From positions 74,524 to 138,523 of the forward strand of contig CAJNOP010000498.1 of the NCBI GenBank assembly GCA_905250075.1: a stretch of DNA of 64,000 bases, written 5' to 3'. Positions 1 through 19,000 of the stretch are shown piece after piece. The notes under the pieces were generated by a model that saw nothing but the letters and a program-made list of their open reading frames with translations, was not told where the DNA came from and did no database searches. The position numbers and the translations under genes are program-made. Source of the stretch: Rotaria sp. Silwood1 (Eukaryota > Rotifera > Eurotatoria > Philodinida > Philodinidae). Within the stretch, counting starts at the first letter, position 1. Each line of letters opens with the position of its first letter.

Positions 1-388
1 GAGTCGAGTCGAGTCGGATGGATTTTGACTCGTTTCAGTCTCTGATGAGAAATACTCCATCCAAAAGAAAAAATGATTCATTACTTTCATCCATAGCTCG
101 GATATTTTGTTAATTTATTCATCATCTCAATTACACTATAGATGATTCTGTTTTTACATGCTTCTATTCAATAAATTTCTTAATAATTGGTTAACATGTT
201 TATGTTAATGATTTTTTATTCCTTTAATGTTTTTCTTTCGACGTTTTGCTTTTCGAGATTGTTTCTATGCGATATTTTTCCTTGAGACATTTTCTATTTC
301 GTTCTTTTCCTTTTCGCTTTTATCCCTTTTCTGTCTTTGTCCTTGCGACATTTTCTTTTCTACCTTTTTCTACCATAGCTTTTTACCA

Positions 389-793
389 TTGATAAAAAAA
401 TGTTCATAACTCATATTGATAAGAGAAACATTGAGGAAAACTGTTTTCAAATATCATAACTGATTTTGCCGAATAAGGGTAATTTTTCACGGATTATCAG
501 CGATCAATATGGCAGTTTTCTCTACAAATTCTTGCTGCTTATGACTGACACTTTCAGGGTATATTAAATAACAAGACATACATCTGTGAAGTGATGATGA
601 GAAGAAAAGATCCCAGTGCAAAGAAATAAAAGAAAGTAGATATATAGTTTATTCTTTGCTACAAAATAAATATATTGTTTTTCTCGTAACTCGAGGAGAT
701 TACACTTATTTGACGAAGTCAGTTATGATATTCGAAAACAGTTTTCCTCAATATTTCTCTTATCAATATGAGCTATGAACGTTCCTTTATCAG
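389..793. mobile_element. Small foldback (inverted-repeat) element
   Basis: The sequence at 402-484 is repeated as its reverse complement at 698-780 with few mismatches, and the similarity extends weakly to 389 and 793. The arms are about 85-95 bp and the loop about 210 bp. There is no coding capacity. The structure is that of a non-autonomous foldback or MITE element; the superfamily cannot be assigned because no target duplication was recognised. Confidence 0.6.
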
Positions 794-1133
794 TAGTAAA
801 AATATCACTTTACTTGGTCACAATATAACAGAGATATTCAATTTTTTGTTTGTTTAGTGATTTACTGAATATCCTAAAAATTGTTTTTTTCGTCGGACCA
901 CCACTACTTTTGTTGCGTTCCCAATACAATGTTAGCAACTGAAGAATGATGAAATATTGTAGAATTATAGAGCGTTCTTTGGACTATCAGTTTATATGGA
1001 GCGAAAGTTTTCTGGAGCTGTCTATGAGATATTACAGTACCGGAGTTATTACTTTTGGTATACCCTAAGTACTATTCTAGTAAGTGAAAAATATCTCGTA
1101 CTATTAAAAATACATACGATCGGTGTTCATTTA

Positions 1134-2451
1134 AGGTGCACCAAGGGCAAAACGCAAGCAAAAAAAAAGTTTTTTTGTTTTTCACATCATTTGATAGAGC
1201 TCGTCGAGTTGATTCCGAATATGTATATTTTATTGTGTTTTGATCAAGTTTTGGGTCTTAAAACTTGAAAATACTATAAAAAATTTATTGTTTTGGAAGA
1301 AAACGTGAAATTTCGCTCCTTTCCACTAAAGATAGGCTTTCAAAACTGCTTTATTCTGATTCAGCATCTCAAACTGAGTGTTAAAATGTAGCCTCAAACG
1401 AAGTTCAACATAGCCAAAATTTTCCATGAGATCAATTAGGATGAAAAAGTGACTCGTAGACACTCATCTGTTGTAAACCTATCTAGTCTTTTGTTTGAAA
1501 AAAATTTCTAAATATTTATAGACCAATCGAATCGTCATTCGACAAGGAAAAAGTGTACATATGGGTTTTAAGAAATTTTGTTCTCCGGCTGAGACATAGA
1601 GTATTTACTAAATCATTAACGATCAGGCTAAATTCGACCCCGGAATTGCCATTTTTTGCACCAAAATTCAATCAGAATGCAAAATAAATACCATATTCGG
1701 AATCAGCATAAAAATGTGAGTCGAATGTGATAGAAAGAATCATTTCGGAACACTTTTTTTTTTTTTTATTTGCTACAGGAACAACTCACCCAAGATTTTC
1801 GTCAGACAACGAAAGTCGTCCGATTGATTCGAAACCCATTATATTCGACTCCGATTTTTATGCTGATTCCGAATATGGTATTAACTTTGCATTCTGATTG
1901 AATTTTGGTGCAAAAAATAGCAATTCCGGGGTCGAATTTAGCCTGATCGTTAATGATTTAGTAAATACTCTATGTCTCAGCCGGAGAACAAAATTTCTTA
2001 AAACCCATATGTACACTTTTTCCTTGTCGAATGACGATTCGATTGGTCTATAAATATTTAGAAATTTTTTTCAAACAAAAGACTAGATAGGTTTACAACA
2101 GATGAGTGTCTACGAGTCACTTTTTTATCCTAATTGATCTCATGGAAAATTTTGGCTATGTTGAAGTTCGTTTGAGTCTACATTTTAATACTCAGTTTGA
2201 GATGCTGAATCGGAATAAAGCAGTTTTGAAAGCCTATCTTTAGTAGAAAGGAGCGAAATTTCACGTTTTCTTCCAAAACAATAAATTTTTTCCCTTTTCA
2301 ATTTTTTATAATATTTTCAAGTTTTCAGACCCAAAACTTGATCAAAACACAATAAAATATATATATTCGGAATCAACTCGACGAGCTCTATCAAATGATG
2401 TGAAAAACAAAAAAACTTTTTTTTTGCTTACGTTTTGCCCTTGGTGCACCT
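1134..2451. mobile_element. 1.3-kb TA-flanked palindromic element
   Basis: Two arms of about 600 bp (1134-1731 and 1838-2451) are near-perfect reverse complements separated by about 106 bp. The ends read AGGTGCACCAAGGGC inward on each side and both are flanked by TA (1132-1133 and 2452-2453), as expected for a Tc1/mariner-type target duplication. No transposase frame is visible. It is best described as a large palindromic non-autonomous element. The few mismatches between arms suggest a fairly recent origin or ongoing gene conversion. Confidence 0.75.
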
Positions 2452-2639
2452 TACCAACGAAGTAATACACCTACAAAATGACTGAATAAATATCTTTTTC
2501 AGTATGACGAGAGCTACTCGCTCACTTCTTTTTTTGCTTGTTTTTTTTTCTTATACCAACATACGATCGGAACGAAGAATAAACAGAGATTCCTGAAGGA
2601 AAAAGATTAATAACTTTACCTCATGTCGCCTATTTTTTA

Positions 2640-2935
2640 GCAACTGCGACCCAGTTACGCCGCAGCGGTGGTCGCACTGCAACCCTTAATTGCGTAAAAA
2701 TACGGCGCAGTTACGCACAATAAAGAAAAAACTGCAGCTGCACATAATTGCGAAAAAAACTGTAGTTACGCGCAACTGCGTCGTACTTTTTCCAGTTACA
2801 ATTGAAATGCGACGCAATTACGGCGCATCGACGACGCATTTTAATCGTAACTGCGAAGAACTGCGATGCAGTTGCGCTTAATTACGATGAAAAAGATCTC
2901 AGTAGCATGTAACTACGATTTTTTTTCGCAACTAC
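2640..2935. repeat. Degenerate short-motif repeat, CpG-bearing
   Basis: A run of about 300 bp contains more than ten variants of a 9-12 bp motif resembling GCAGTTACGC or GCAATTGCG, in both orientations and at irregular spacing. The region is richer in CpG than its AT-rich surroundings. It resembles the subterminal binding-site clusters of hAT-like elements, but I did not find clear terminal repeats around it. Confidence 0.5.
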
Positions 2936-4726
2936 ATGTGATTAGGTTGCATTTCGATGGCAATTGAAAGCATGGTACACGTCTGTAGGAGAAAACTAAA
3001 TAGATGACAAGCAATAAAAACTGAAGCAATATTTTTCGCTGCTCCATTCACTGTTAGATTCCATCCTGTTACAGTTGGGTTTCGGGATGTGGGTGTGGAC
3101 GTGTTGGTGCAAGTCAATAACATCAACATTCACACCCCACATGCACACTCACACACACCCTTCATGTACATCGGCAAATGTATTGTCATTGTTGACTACT
3201 TCTTTTAATTTTGAGATAGTATGCTGACAATCCTTGTTGTTCTCTAAATCGATGTTGCTGTCGAACCAGACGAGCAAAAAGTTCTGAACCATACGACCAT
3301 GAGGAGGTCACCGTAGTCTTATGCTCGTATGTTCAGATGATGTGACAATGGCAATAATTGTTGTTGCCAACTTTTTCTTTTGGTCCATTATGTTTGATCG
3401 ATGAGAACAAGCAAAATAACTTAAACTTATGCAATATGCTAGGACCTTCTAGATTTTTCTATGTACTTTTGCTTGTTGTTGTCGTTTCGATTCTGAGCAT
3501 TTTCGTTTCAATCAAGTACTTCACTTATTTCTCATCAGTCGCTGTCTCTTGTGCTAAAGGAAAACAAATAAACAAAAAAAATCCTGCATGGCAACATAAT
3601 TTTCATACAGGATATCACTTTTCATTTCACTTTGAAGATTTTTGAAAGTTTCTTTCCTCTTTCTTCTTGTATTGCTATAAATGAATTTGTACATAGAAAA
3701 TGTATGGCGAATGCTGATGTCGGTGAGTTTTTTCTTCTTTCTACTCCATTAAGAATTTAGCATAATACGAAGCAGATGAAAGAACAAGTAGAAGTCTGTC
3801 ATCGCTATTAAGAATTGTTTTTTCTTTAAATGAAAAATCAATCAATTCTAACATAAGATGTAAAAGTACTTTTTTTGCATCCATGATCTCATACTATTCT
3901 TAAGGGAAATCTAAGTGAAATTATCACCATTAATTTGTTTTAAAAATAAGACATAATATCTCTGATTTTTCATGATTACTCGATTATATTGTTGTCATTT
4001 ATATCCAGATTCTAAATTAGTTCATTTTGTATATTCATTCGTAGACTCAAACTGCACTCATCATTTATGAGATTATAAAATTTTCGAATTAATAGTGTGA
4101 GTGTTGACATCAATATTCGATCTAATTATTATTGCTCTGAAATTCGTTTTCATCGTCTCGAAAAAAAAAAAACAGTTTTTACTTCAAAATCATCATTTTG
4201 TGGAAGCGAACTGAGAATGAACGGAATTTTATGTCGAAGTTTCAAGAAAAAAAAATCTATCATATAGAAACATGCAATTTTATAACAAGATTTAAACGAA
4301 TATCGCAGCACTCTGAGTATGTCGAGAAAGTAAAAAACTTGCAGTGCAATATAAATGTTCTATTTTAGTATCATTGATATTTTCATTATGCAAGGGTCAA
4401 TCAATGAAATAAAAGATTAAGAAAAAAATATGGTAGAACTTATATGACATTTTATAATTGTTTCCTACAATTGGAATGATTGGCATGAAAAGATCTCATT
4501 CGTTTTATTGTTGAGTGTTTTCATCAGTTGCTTCTTTTTTGATTGATCAATCGTGACGAAGAGTATTGGCTTATTTGATGAACGAATAAAATAATTAATC
4601 AATAGAGGTCATATTTAATATTCAGAATATTTAACTTATTGACAATTGGTTATATTTTTATGTCTCACGTCAACATATATTTGCAAAAAAAAAAAAAAAC
4701 CTTTTTCTTATTATTTTTTTAGAACC

Positions 4727-7542
4727 ATGTCTAAAACAACGATTGACGAAATTCCATCTCCAAATGATTTATTAACAGAAACAGATCATATAGTTCAAGA
4801 ATCTGTTGCTAAGAATGAAGATGAAGAAACTTGGTTATATGAACGTAAGAAAAATAAATATTAATTTATATTTCAATAACTCTTTTGTTTTTTTTTTAAT
4901 CATAGATAATAAATCAAAAAGTGATGAAAATATGTAAATTTAAAAATAATAATTTTTCTTTATATTGATTAAATTTTTATTATTCATAGAGATAATACAA
5001 CAGCACCGTCCATTGATGAAATAACAACACAAGAAATTAATGCAAGAGTATGTAAAAATTTATATAATATTACGCTTCCGATTCGATTCTTTAATAGGCA
5101 AACATTTTGTTTAAATTATGTGTATTTTTAGGAAAAAGCAGCAGCAGCAGCAGCAACAACAACAACAACATCATTAGTTGATAATCAATTAGATGATGAT
5201 TCAGAAGATGATGATGGAATTCAAGTGACTATCGGTGATTATGAACCAGAAATAACAAATTTTCAAACAAATCGACCAAAACCTCGAGGAATGTTATCAG
5301 GTAAATAAAAATTTGTTGTTGTTTTCTTTTTTTATATCTATCATTGATTAATTTAATTTTAATGATTTCCTAGGAACTTCTGCTGCTATTCCACCAAAAC
5401 CATCAATAATACGAGGTGTAGATCTCGATGCACAAGGTTTTATTAATGGACAACCGACATATGAACATGATATAATGAATGCATATAAAGATGAAGAAAA
5501 ACCATGGAAAAAACCAGGTTTGATTTATTATGTTGATAAAAAATATTGTCTATTGAAATATATATATATATAACAAATCTCTAGAAACATTCTTACTCTG
5601 AATTTTTCTTGTTTTTCGTTTTTATCTGTTCATCAGAGATTATGCTTATAGTTTGTTTTTTTAAACGTCTCAAAATCATAAAAAAAAATACATCGATATA
5701 TTGCTTAATTTTTCTACTAGTATAACGATTTTAGGAGCGGATATTACTGAATATTTTAATTATGGTTTTACGGAAGAAACATGGGTACAATATTGTGATC
5801 GACAACGACGTTTACGTAATGAAAATAATTTAGCACGTCATAATACTACTCATGTAAAATTGATCAATCAATCATTAATTATCTGTTTTATGCAGAGTTT
5901 TCTTTTTTGATTCCTAGATTTCACCAATGCTTCCAGGTCATCCTCCAATAATTCATCCAATAAATTCTCATCCAATCATGATGATAAATAAATCTATGAA
6001 TATGCCAATGATATCACGTCCTATGAATATAAGAAAACCTGATGGAAAAATTGATGTTATCGGTAATATAAACAATTATCATTAATTAATCGATAAATTT
6101 TATATTTTAAGGTGCAACTGATCATACCTCTCGTCGATCAATGTTTGAAGCATCAAATAATTTTGAACATCCACAATTTCTAAATGGTCTTCAATTGTAA
6201 TTTTTAATATCGTCTCTCATTCAAATTACCATTAATTTTCTTTCTTCCTTGTTTTTAGTCTTACTGGTCAACCACCTAGTGGACAAACAGTAGGTGATCT
6301 TATATCAACACCATCAACTTCTAATGGTCCTCCACCACCAGGTAATACTCATCATATACCATCCTTGGGTATGAATCGATTACCTATGATATCCTTACCA
6401 CCTGGTATTCCATTTCGAGTTCCATTTGGTCATTTGCATGCACCGGGTGGTCCACAATTTTTTCCTCGTGGATCTTCTGCAGGAGGAATGCATGGTGATA
6501 GGTACAAATTTCGTTCGTTTTTTTCCCCTCATAATACAATCCTAAGAAATGTAATTTAGACTTCCACAACCATATTTTATACCTCATCGTGCTCCACAAC
6601 CATGGGATAAGTTAGTATTTCATTTAATTCATACGATCTATTGTTTTTATTCTATAGAACTAGTGTACCACCTGTGCATAATTTTCCACCTGGACCATTT
6701 CCACCACAAATTACTGTATCAGTAACTAATAATAATGGACGTGTAGCGCCATCAAGTCGAAGTCCAACACCTGAAAATCGTTCATCACATAGTTCAACAC
6801 CAGAAGAAACTCGAACTAGTAATACTGTTGATAATGATAAATCATCTAAAGATGATCGATATAAAGAAAGATACAGGTATAATACATAATTTTAAATATG
6901 AATTAATAAATAATATTCTTTGTTTTTGTTTTTTTTTCCTCAAGAGATGATCGTGAATATCATTTAACTTCTCGACATCGTTCATCATCATCATCTTATC
7001 ATTCACGACATCGAATTGATGAGTATGAACGACCAAAAAATGATCGAAAATCATCAAGAGATCGAGATGATAAATATGAACATCATTCACGAAAGTAAAA
7101 ATTTTTTTTTTTCTTTTCTTTTATATTATCTAGAAATATTTTATTTTATTTAAGACGACAACATAGAGATGATAGTAATCGTCATCATCGAATTGATGAT
7201 GAATCATCTCGTAATTATCGTTCATCACGTCGTACACCAACAAAAAATAGTTCTTCACCATCAAAAATAAATACAACTGTTTCAATACCAAGTGAATCAT
7301 CTCAAATATTAAATGAACAAACATCTGAATCTGATCAAGTAACATCTTCATCATCACCAGCAAATCGATCACGTCATATTCATCATAAAAAATCTTCTAA
7401 ACGATCTCGACATGATAGTGATGATGAACGAAATAGTAATCATCATCGTAGACGATCAAAGGATAGATCAAAAAGTAACAGTAAAAAATCGACTAATCAA
7501 AATGAATCTTTATCCGATGTAAAAGAACAAAATAATGAATAG
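4727..7542 (+). CDS. FIP1L1: FIP1-like pre-mRNA 3'-end processing factor
   Basis: Predicted 638-aa subunit of the CPSF polyadenylation complex, which links poly(A) polymerase to the poly(A)-signal recognition module in the nucleus. Exons: 4727-4844, 4906-4933, 4990-5047, 5132-5300, 5374-5517, 5735-5853, 5918-6062, 6112-6196, 6259-6501, 6560-6610, 6658-6876, 6945-7094, 7155-7542. The diagnostic Fip1 block lies at residues about 139-195, including [14 protein letters not shown] and [17 protein letters not shown], which match animal FIP1L1 closely. An acidic N-terminus precedes it, a Pro/Gly-rich middle follows, and the C-terminus (about 430-638) is rich in Arg, Asp, His and Ser, like the RD tail of long FIP1 isoforms. 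A T-rich acceptor-like AG sits 4 nt before the ATG, so the 5' end may be spliced or trans-spliced. AATAAA lies at 7632-7637. Confidence 0.93.
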
Positions 7543-7698
7543 TTTTAATTTTTTTTTAATTGTTTTTCTTTTAAAATCATGTATATTTATTTGTTTTTGT
7601 TTTTTTTTTGTATTCTCTGTAGAATTCAGAGAATAAATTATTTGACATTTCTAAATTACATAACAACACTTGTTGTAGATTTTTATTAATAATAACAA

Positions 7699-11515
<3,817 letters not shown>

Positions 11516-13548
11516 CATTCAGTTTCTTTTTCTCTCTTCTTTTTTTTTTGCAAAATAAAAAAAAAATAGAAGGAATTTTAGTTATTCGGTTTTTGTTTTT
11601 TGTTGGTGTGTGTGTGTGTTGTTTGTGCGTATTATAAACAGTTCATCTTTTTTTCTTTCTATTTATTTATTTATTATTCCTTTTTCGTCAGGAGAATGTG
11701 AAGAGTGCATAAGACCGATTAATAGTTTTTCTTTCCTATTGAAAGGTTATTCAATTTTACTCAATCCAGTTTTGTTTATTTTCTTTTTCTTTTTTTTTTT
11801 CACTATATTTGTGGCAATTCCAAAATAAACAAACTCATTGTTGTTTTATGATCTATAAATATATATACGAAGAAAATTCTGATATTATATATCATTCATT
11901 GTATTTTAAAATTCTACTTAGCGTATAAGTAAAAGATATATATGTATAAATAATGAAAAATCTCGAATGTGATACATATTAGTATTTCATATATTCATTA
12001 TATTTTCTTAGTACAAAAATTTAATTGATCAAAAAATCTAAAAGAATTCGTATCTTTAGACTTTATCTTATTATATGAAACTTTAAAATAAAGTGTGAAT
12101 AACGATTATATCTCAATCTTAGTATAATATTATGTAATTTTATATGCTATATTAATATATATATATATATCTAATCTTTTTCTAAAGAATAACGCATAAG
12201 TGAATGATATGATATCTGAATTTTCTCATAATTTTATTATCATATCTATCATCAGCATTGATAAAAAAAACGAATAAAAGATATTTATCTTTATTTCCAA
12301 GCAACATTGATTGATGTTATACTATTTAATCCTTTTGAAAGAGATACATTGTTTCGCTTCAACGGATTGTCATTGCTTTCGTAAGAACACACACATATAT
12401 ATATATCGTATACACGTCATTGTCTATCTATTATAATTAAAAGGTAGGTTTTGAGATCAAATATATACATCTAATACGTTCTTGTTTTGTTTTTTTATTA
12501 AAAATTTGGACTGCTTCGTAATGATAGAAGCAGCTGCAAAAGATTAGAAAAAAGAAAATTGATACAAGTGCATTTATTCCTAAATGAAAGAAACAATATC
12601 AATAAAATAGGGTGTGTCTTTCAATAAGAATAATCAATAAAATATGTTTCTTTTTTTCTGTTTCTCATTACATCACGTGAATTTTCATCTATTAAAATAA
12701 AGTATCTTGTGATAGGTCTTATGAAATTTTTCTTTTCAAGAATAAAATGAATCATGAATATTTATAAATGAATACGATTCGCTTAGTATAATATATGTAT
12801 TAAACAAGTCTTTATACAGTTCGAATTATATATATTCTTCGTATTCGACTGAAATAAGAAAAAAAAATACGAAAATTTCGAATATGTGTTATGTACAGAC
12901 GAAAAATTTTTCTTCCTTGTATAGAGTGACTATTTATTTAACGATATGTACATATAATAGAAGCTATTTTAAAATTATACAATCCAGAGATGATTCAGAT
13001 TATTGCTTTTATGTTTAATAGCAAGTAATGTCACATATCCAAAATTTTGGAGATGCGCCCACATCTCTCGCAGGAGATGTGGTCATTTTCCACTGAAGAA
13101 TGTATCATCTTCTTTAGAGATGCACATCCTCCGCACCCACACTCACATCTCTCGCAGTAAATGCCGTATCTCCCGCGCTAGACGTGCATGCATCTTCAAA
13201 CTTTTGGATATGTGACACTGCTGGCGTAACTTTCGAACAGTTCTATATATTCAAGGTCATTTTATTCGTCTTTTAAATTACGTCAGCTATATTTGATTCA
13301 TGTTACTTATTAAATCATTTAAATCAGCGAAGCTTAGAACGGTGACAGATGCTATTTCAAAGAAAGAAGGAAATGAATACTTTCTAAAGCAAATGTCGCA
13401 TTTCTGTATAATTCTATGACGTTAGAAAGAAAATGAATATATATGACATAAAAATTGATCGATCTATATAATAATTAATAATTCTATCTTTTAATTTTAT
13501 TTTTTATTAAGAGTAAAAAAAACAAAAAGGTAACTTTCTATACGGATA
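11516..13548. other. Intergenic region, ArfGAP1 to TDO
   Basis: AT-rich non-coding sequence. It starts with the ArfGAP1 3' UTR, includes a short GT run near 11605, and contains one small terminal-inverted-repeat element at 13029-13217. Nothing else is supported. Confidence 0.6.
13029..13217. mobile_element. 189-bp MITE-like element
   Basis: Terminal inverted repeats TGTCACATATCCAAAA at the left end are mirrored at the right end (13202-13217). The interior is less AT-rich than its surroundings and repeats an AGATG/CATCTCTC motif in both orientations. It has no coding capacity, and no convincing target duplication was seen. Confidence 0.6.
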
Positions 13549-15540
<1,992 letters not shown>

Positions 15541-16028
15541 TTCATTTCGATTAACAATTCGAAAGAATAAAAACTGACAAATGATACCTAAAGACTTATT
15601 GTTTATTTCTGCTTTTTTTTTGGGTTTCTTACTTCATATATTTCGCTTTGCTTATTATATATTGTTATTTGTTTTTCCTGTATAAAAGACTGAAGATAAA
15701 ACATTGTGACCTATTTGGTTATGTATGATTCTTGTAATCAATTTCATTTTGTTTTTTTTTTGTTATGGGAGAAAGGGCATTTAAAGTCACTGTGCAATAT
15801 ATCTTCTATGTTATGTTTCATTTTTACAATGTACATTTTGCTTCTCTTTATGAATAAACTTCAGGTACTTAGTTGACATATATAATTATATCAAAAGTGA
15901 TTTTGTTTTTAGTAATGATCATTTTATATGATATGAAAAATGTTGAATAATATGACAGTTTTTTTTTTTGTAAAAAAAAAAAAATCATATACAAAATATA
16001 TTTAAAAAAGAAAAAATACAAGTTCAAT
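15541..16028. other. Convergent 3' intergenic gap
   Basis: The 488 bp between the stop codons of TDO (+) and BBOF1 (-) is T-rich UTR-like sequence with AATAAA near 15566 and again near 15852. No gene is seen. Confidence 0.6.
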
Positions 16029-19000
16029 TTATGAAGTAGTTGTTGATGAAATTTGAGGTAATTTTGGTATGGCAGATGTGCTTGCATTACTTCTTGTATC
16101 AGATAAATTTTCATTTTGTACTGTATTAACTGTTTGTGTTAGAAATACATTAGTAGCATTATCATTATTAGTATCAATTGGATGACCATCATTAGCTAGA
16201 TGTGCTCTACAAGAAAGAAATATATATAGTTATATGATAAATATATAATGTAATTTTGTTCTTACGCATTAGTAGTTGAATCTGTCATACTTGATCGTCT
16301 TGTATTCATACGAATAAATAATTCTCGAAGTACTTGTTCTTTTTGTTCCCAAGTAAAATCAGCAATATTAACTTCGGAAGCAAGATTAGACCTATTTTTT
16401 TATAAAAATATACAAGTTTTATGATTTACATTAACAAAAAAAAAAAAAAATTAAGTTTGATTATGAAAAAGATTCTTCTATCTTATTTTTTTTTCTTTTC
16501 TTCAAGATAGCAATTGAAAAACTAAAGAATCATTATTACTATTATTCTCAATTCTAATATCTTTACATAAGTTTCAAGTTGATGCCGAAAATTGAATAAA
16601 TTATTAATGCACCATTCGGTATTATACAAGGTTTTTTTTTTATCAATGAATACATTATTATAAAATAGTTTTCATTAATATTTGTATTCATGATATGATG
16701 TCATAAAATAATCTATAAATTTATATCTTCGGCCATGAAAAAGATATTGATTGTAATGTATTGTGATTCTTATAGAAATCGATAAATTTTTGATCGTTCA
16801 TCAATCGAAGATTAGGACATTAATTGATAAATATTTTCATTAAAGTCTCATCCCGATATCTTGTTTTCAATAGTATATGTATTCTATTTAGTTGTTTTCT
16901 CATATATTTATGAGTAAATATACAGTGAATAGAACAGGCAGATGATTTTTGAAAGATAACGTATGATGCAAAAGTAATGGCGACAAATATCGACTCTTTT
17001 TTTTTCAATAGAAGAGTGCTGGAAGAAATGTTTTTTTTTTCATCAGAAGATAAAGCTTTTTCTCTTCTTTCGAATAGTATATAACTTATTTCAATAACAC
17101 ATTCATAAATGAAATGATATAACAGAAAAGTGATCCAAAATGTTGATCCTTGTATCTCTTTGATCTTGAAAAGAATATTCTTTTTTTTTTAGGAAATTTT
17201 CATTTCTATTGAACAATTGATAATTCATGTTTTTTATACATTGGCAAATGAAATGAGATGAGAAAAAATGAAAAATAAATTTGTAATTTTTATATGTATT
17301 TATCAAAAACATTTTGTTAGACAATAATGAATTCGATTTTTATTTATTCACTAAAAAGATTTTATGAACTCGTTAATAATAATAAAATCTCGTCTACAAG
17401 ATATTTTTGACGAATTTATATAAAACTTACAAATTTTTTACGTCAGTGTTTCTCGTTTTTTGTTTCCTTTCGTTGACAAATGTGTGATAAATATGAATAA
17501 TAAACTATTCGATAGAGAAGAAAATTTCCTATTAACGGATAAAAAAAAAATACTCTTTTCAGGATCTATTTATCGAAAAGATACAGAAATCGACATTTTC
17601 TACGATTCTTTTATACACAAAAGTCAGGATTCTTTTAAAAGGAGAAAAAGTTCTATCTTCTGATGAAGAAAAAAAAAAACATTTCTTCCAGCATTCTTCT
17701 ACTAAAGAGAAATGAGGGCTGACATTTGTCCCATTACTTTTATATCATACGTTACTTCAATTCTGTACAGTCACAGAATTATTGATACTAAAATATTAAA
17801 TGTATTAGATGTGTTTAGAACTTCTATTTATATTGATTGTTTAGATGTAATACAGTCATTAAAGGCTCATCCACTGTGAAAGTCTTAAATGCTAAGAAAT
17901 AAACTAACATAAAATTTAAAGATTTCGAAATAATAGTTTACTGTAGTTTGTCTGAAGTTCAGACTGACCTAACTTCTGAAAGACAGTTCACGGAGAAGAA
18001 CGTTTTATAACATCGTGACCAATTCATCGAACTCAACAAACTGGCATAGAATCAATTAAAAATCGAGACTCATACTTGGAGACATTTCCTCATAAGTGGT
18101 TATCCTTTCGAATTGTGAAATTTCTACGTTCATTTGATGAGTGCTAAACAGTTATAGAAAAATCTCAATGTGATGAATTTATTATACAGAGAATTCCAAA
18201 TACTTCAGAACAGAAGATACTAGAAAATTTACTACTTGTCCAATGAACTAATCTCATCGAATATCTTAAGAACGAAGGCTCAAAAAAACCTACTAACTAA
18301 TGTCGGCGCCAGAAATAGATGGAGAAAACTCTAGAAGGAAGCAACTAGAGACCTGCGACTTTCATCATTGGAAAGAGCGATGTCGAGGGCATCGATCGAC
18401 ATAAAATTCATTAGGTTCGGAGAGTTCTTTCATGGATAATTTTCGATTGGCATTTTGTTCGCTGCCTTTTTTCATCAGTTTTCATAGGAATTTCAACCCA
18501 AATTATGCCAAAATGTAGCCTGAGACACCATATATTCCTATAAAAATTATCATGTTCTTTAGAAGCCTCATCGAAGAAAAACGTTGAAAAGATAATAACA
18601 AATTGTGAAAATTTTAGCTTGAACACGGCGTGTTTGGGGCTATATTTTCATATAATTTGTTTTAAAATTTCTCTGAAAACTGATGAAAAAAAGGCAGCGA
18701 ACAAAATGCCAATCGAAAATTATCCATAAAAGAACTGTCCAAACCTAATGAATTTTATGTCGATCGATGCCCTCGACATCGCTCTTTCCAATGATGAAAG
18801 TCGCATGTCTCTAGTTGCTTCCTTCTAGAGTTTTCTCCATCTATTTCTGGCGCCGATATTAGTACTCATCAAATGAACATATAGCCATTATTTGACGAAT
18901 TCTATTTTTAAAAATTCTTTCTATATAACATTTTTTTTAAAAAAAAAAACTTTACCATTTAGTTGTTTCTTCTAAATCATGAAAAACATTATTTGTATTA

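Larger units (their letters stand above)
1..4726. other. Intergenic region upstream of FIP1 gene
   Basis: No gene is supported here. Short open frames are AT-rich, lack recognisable protein motifs and are not joined by convincing splice sites. The stretch holds two palindromic elements (389-793 and 1134-2451) and a degenerate CpG-bearing repeat (2640-2935), each listed separately. The part from about 3170 to 4700 is AT-rich sequence in which I see nothing more. Confidence 0.6.
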
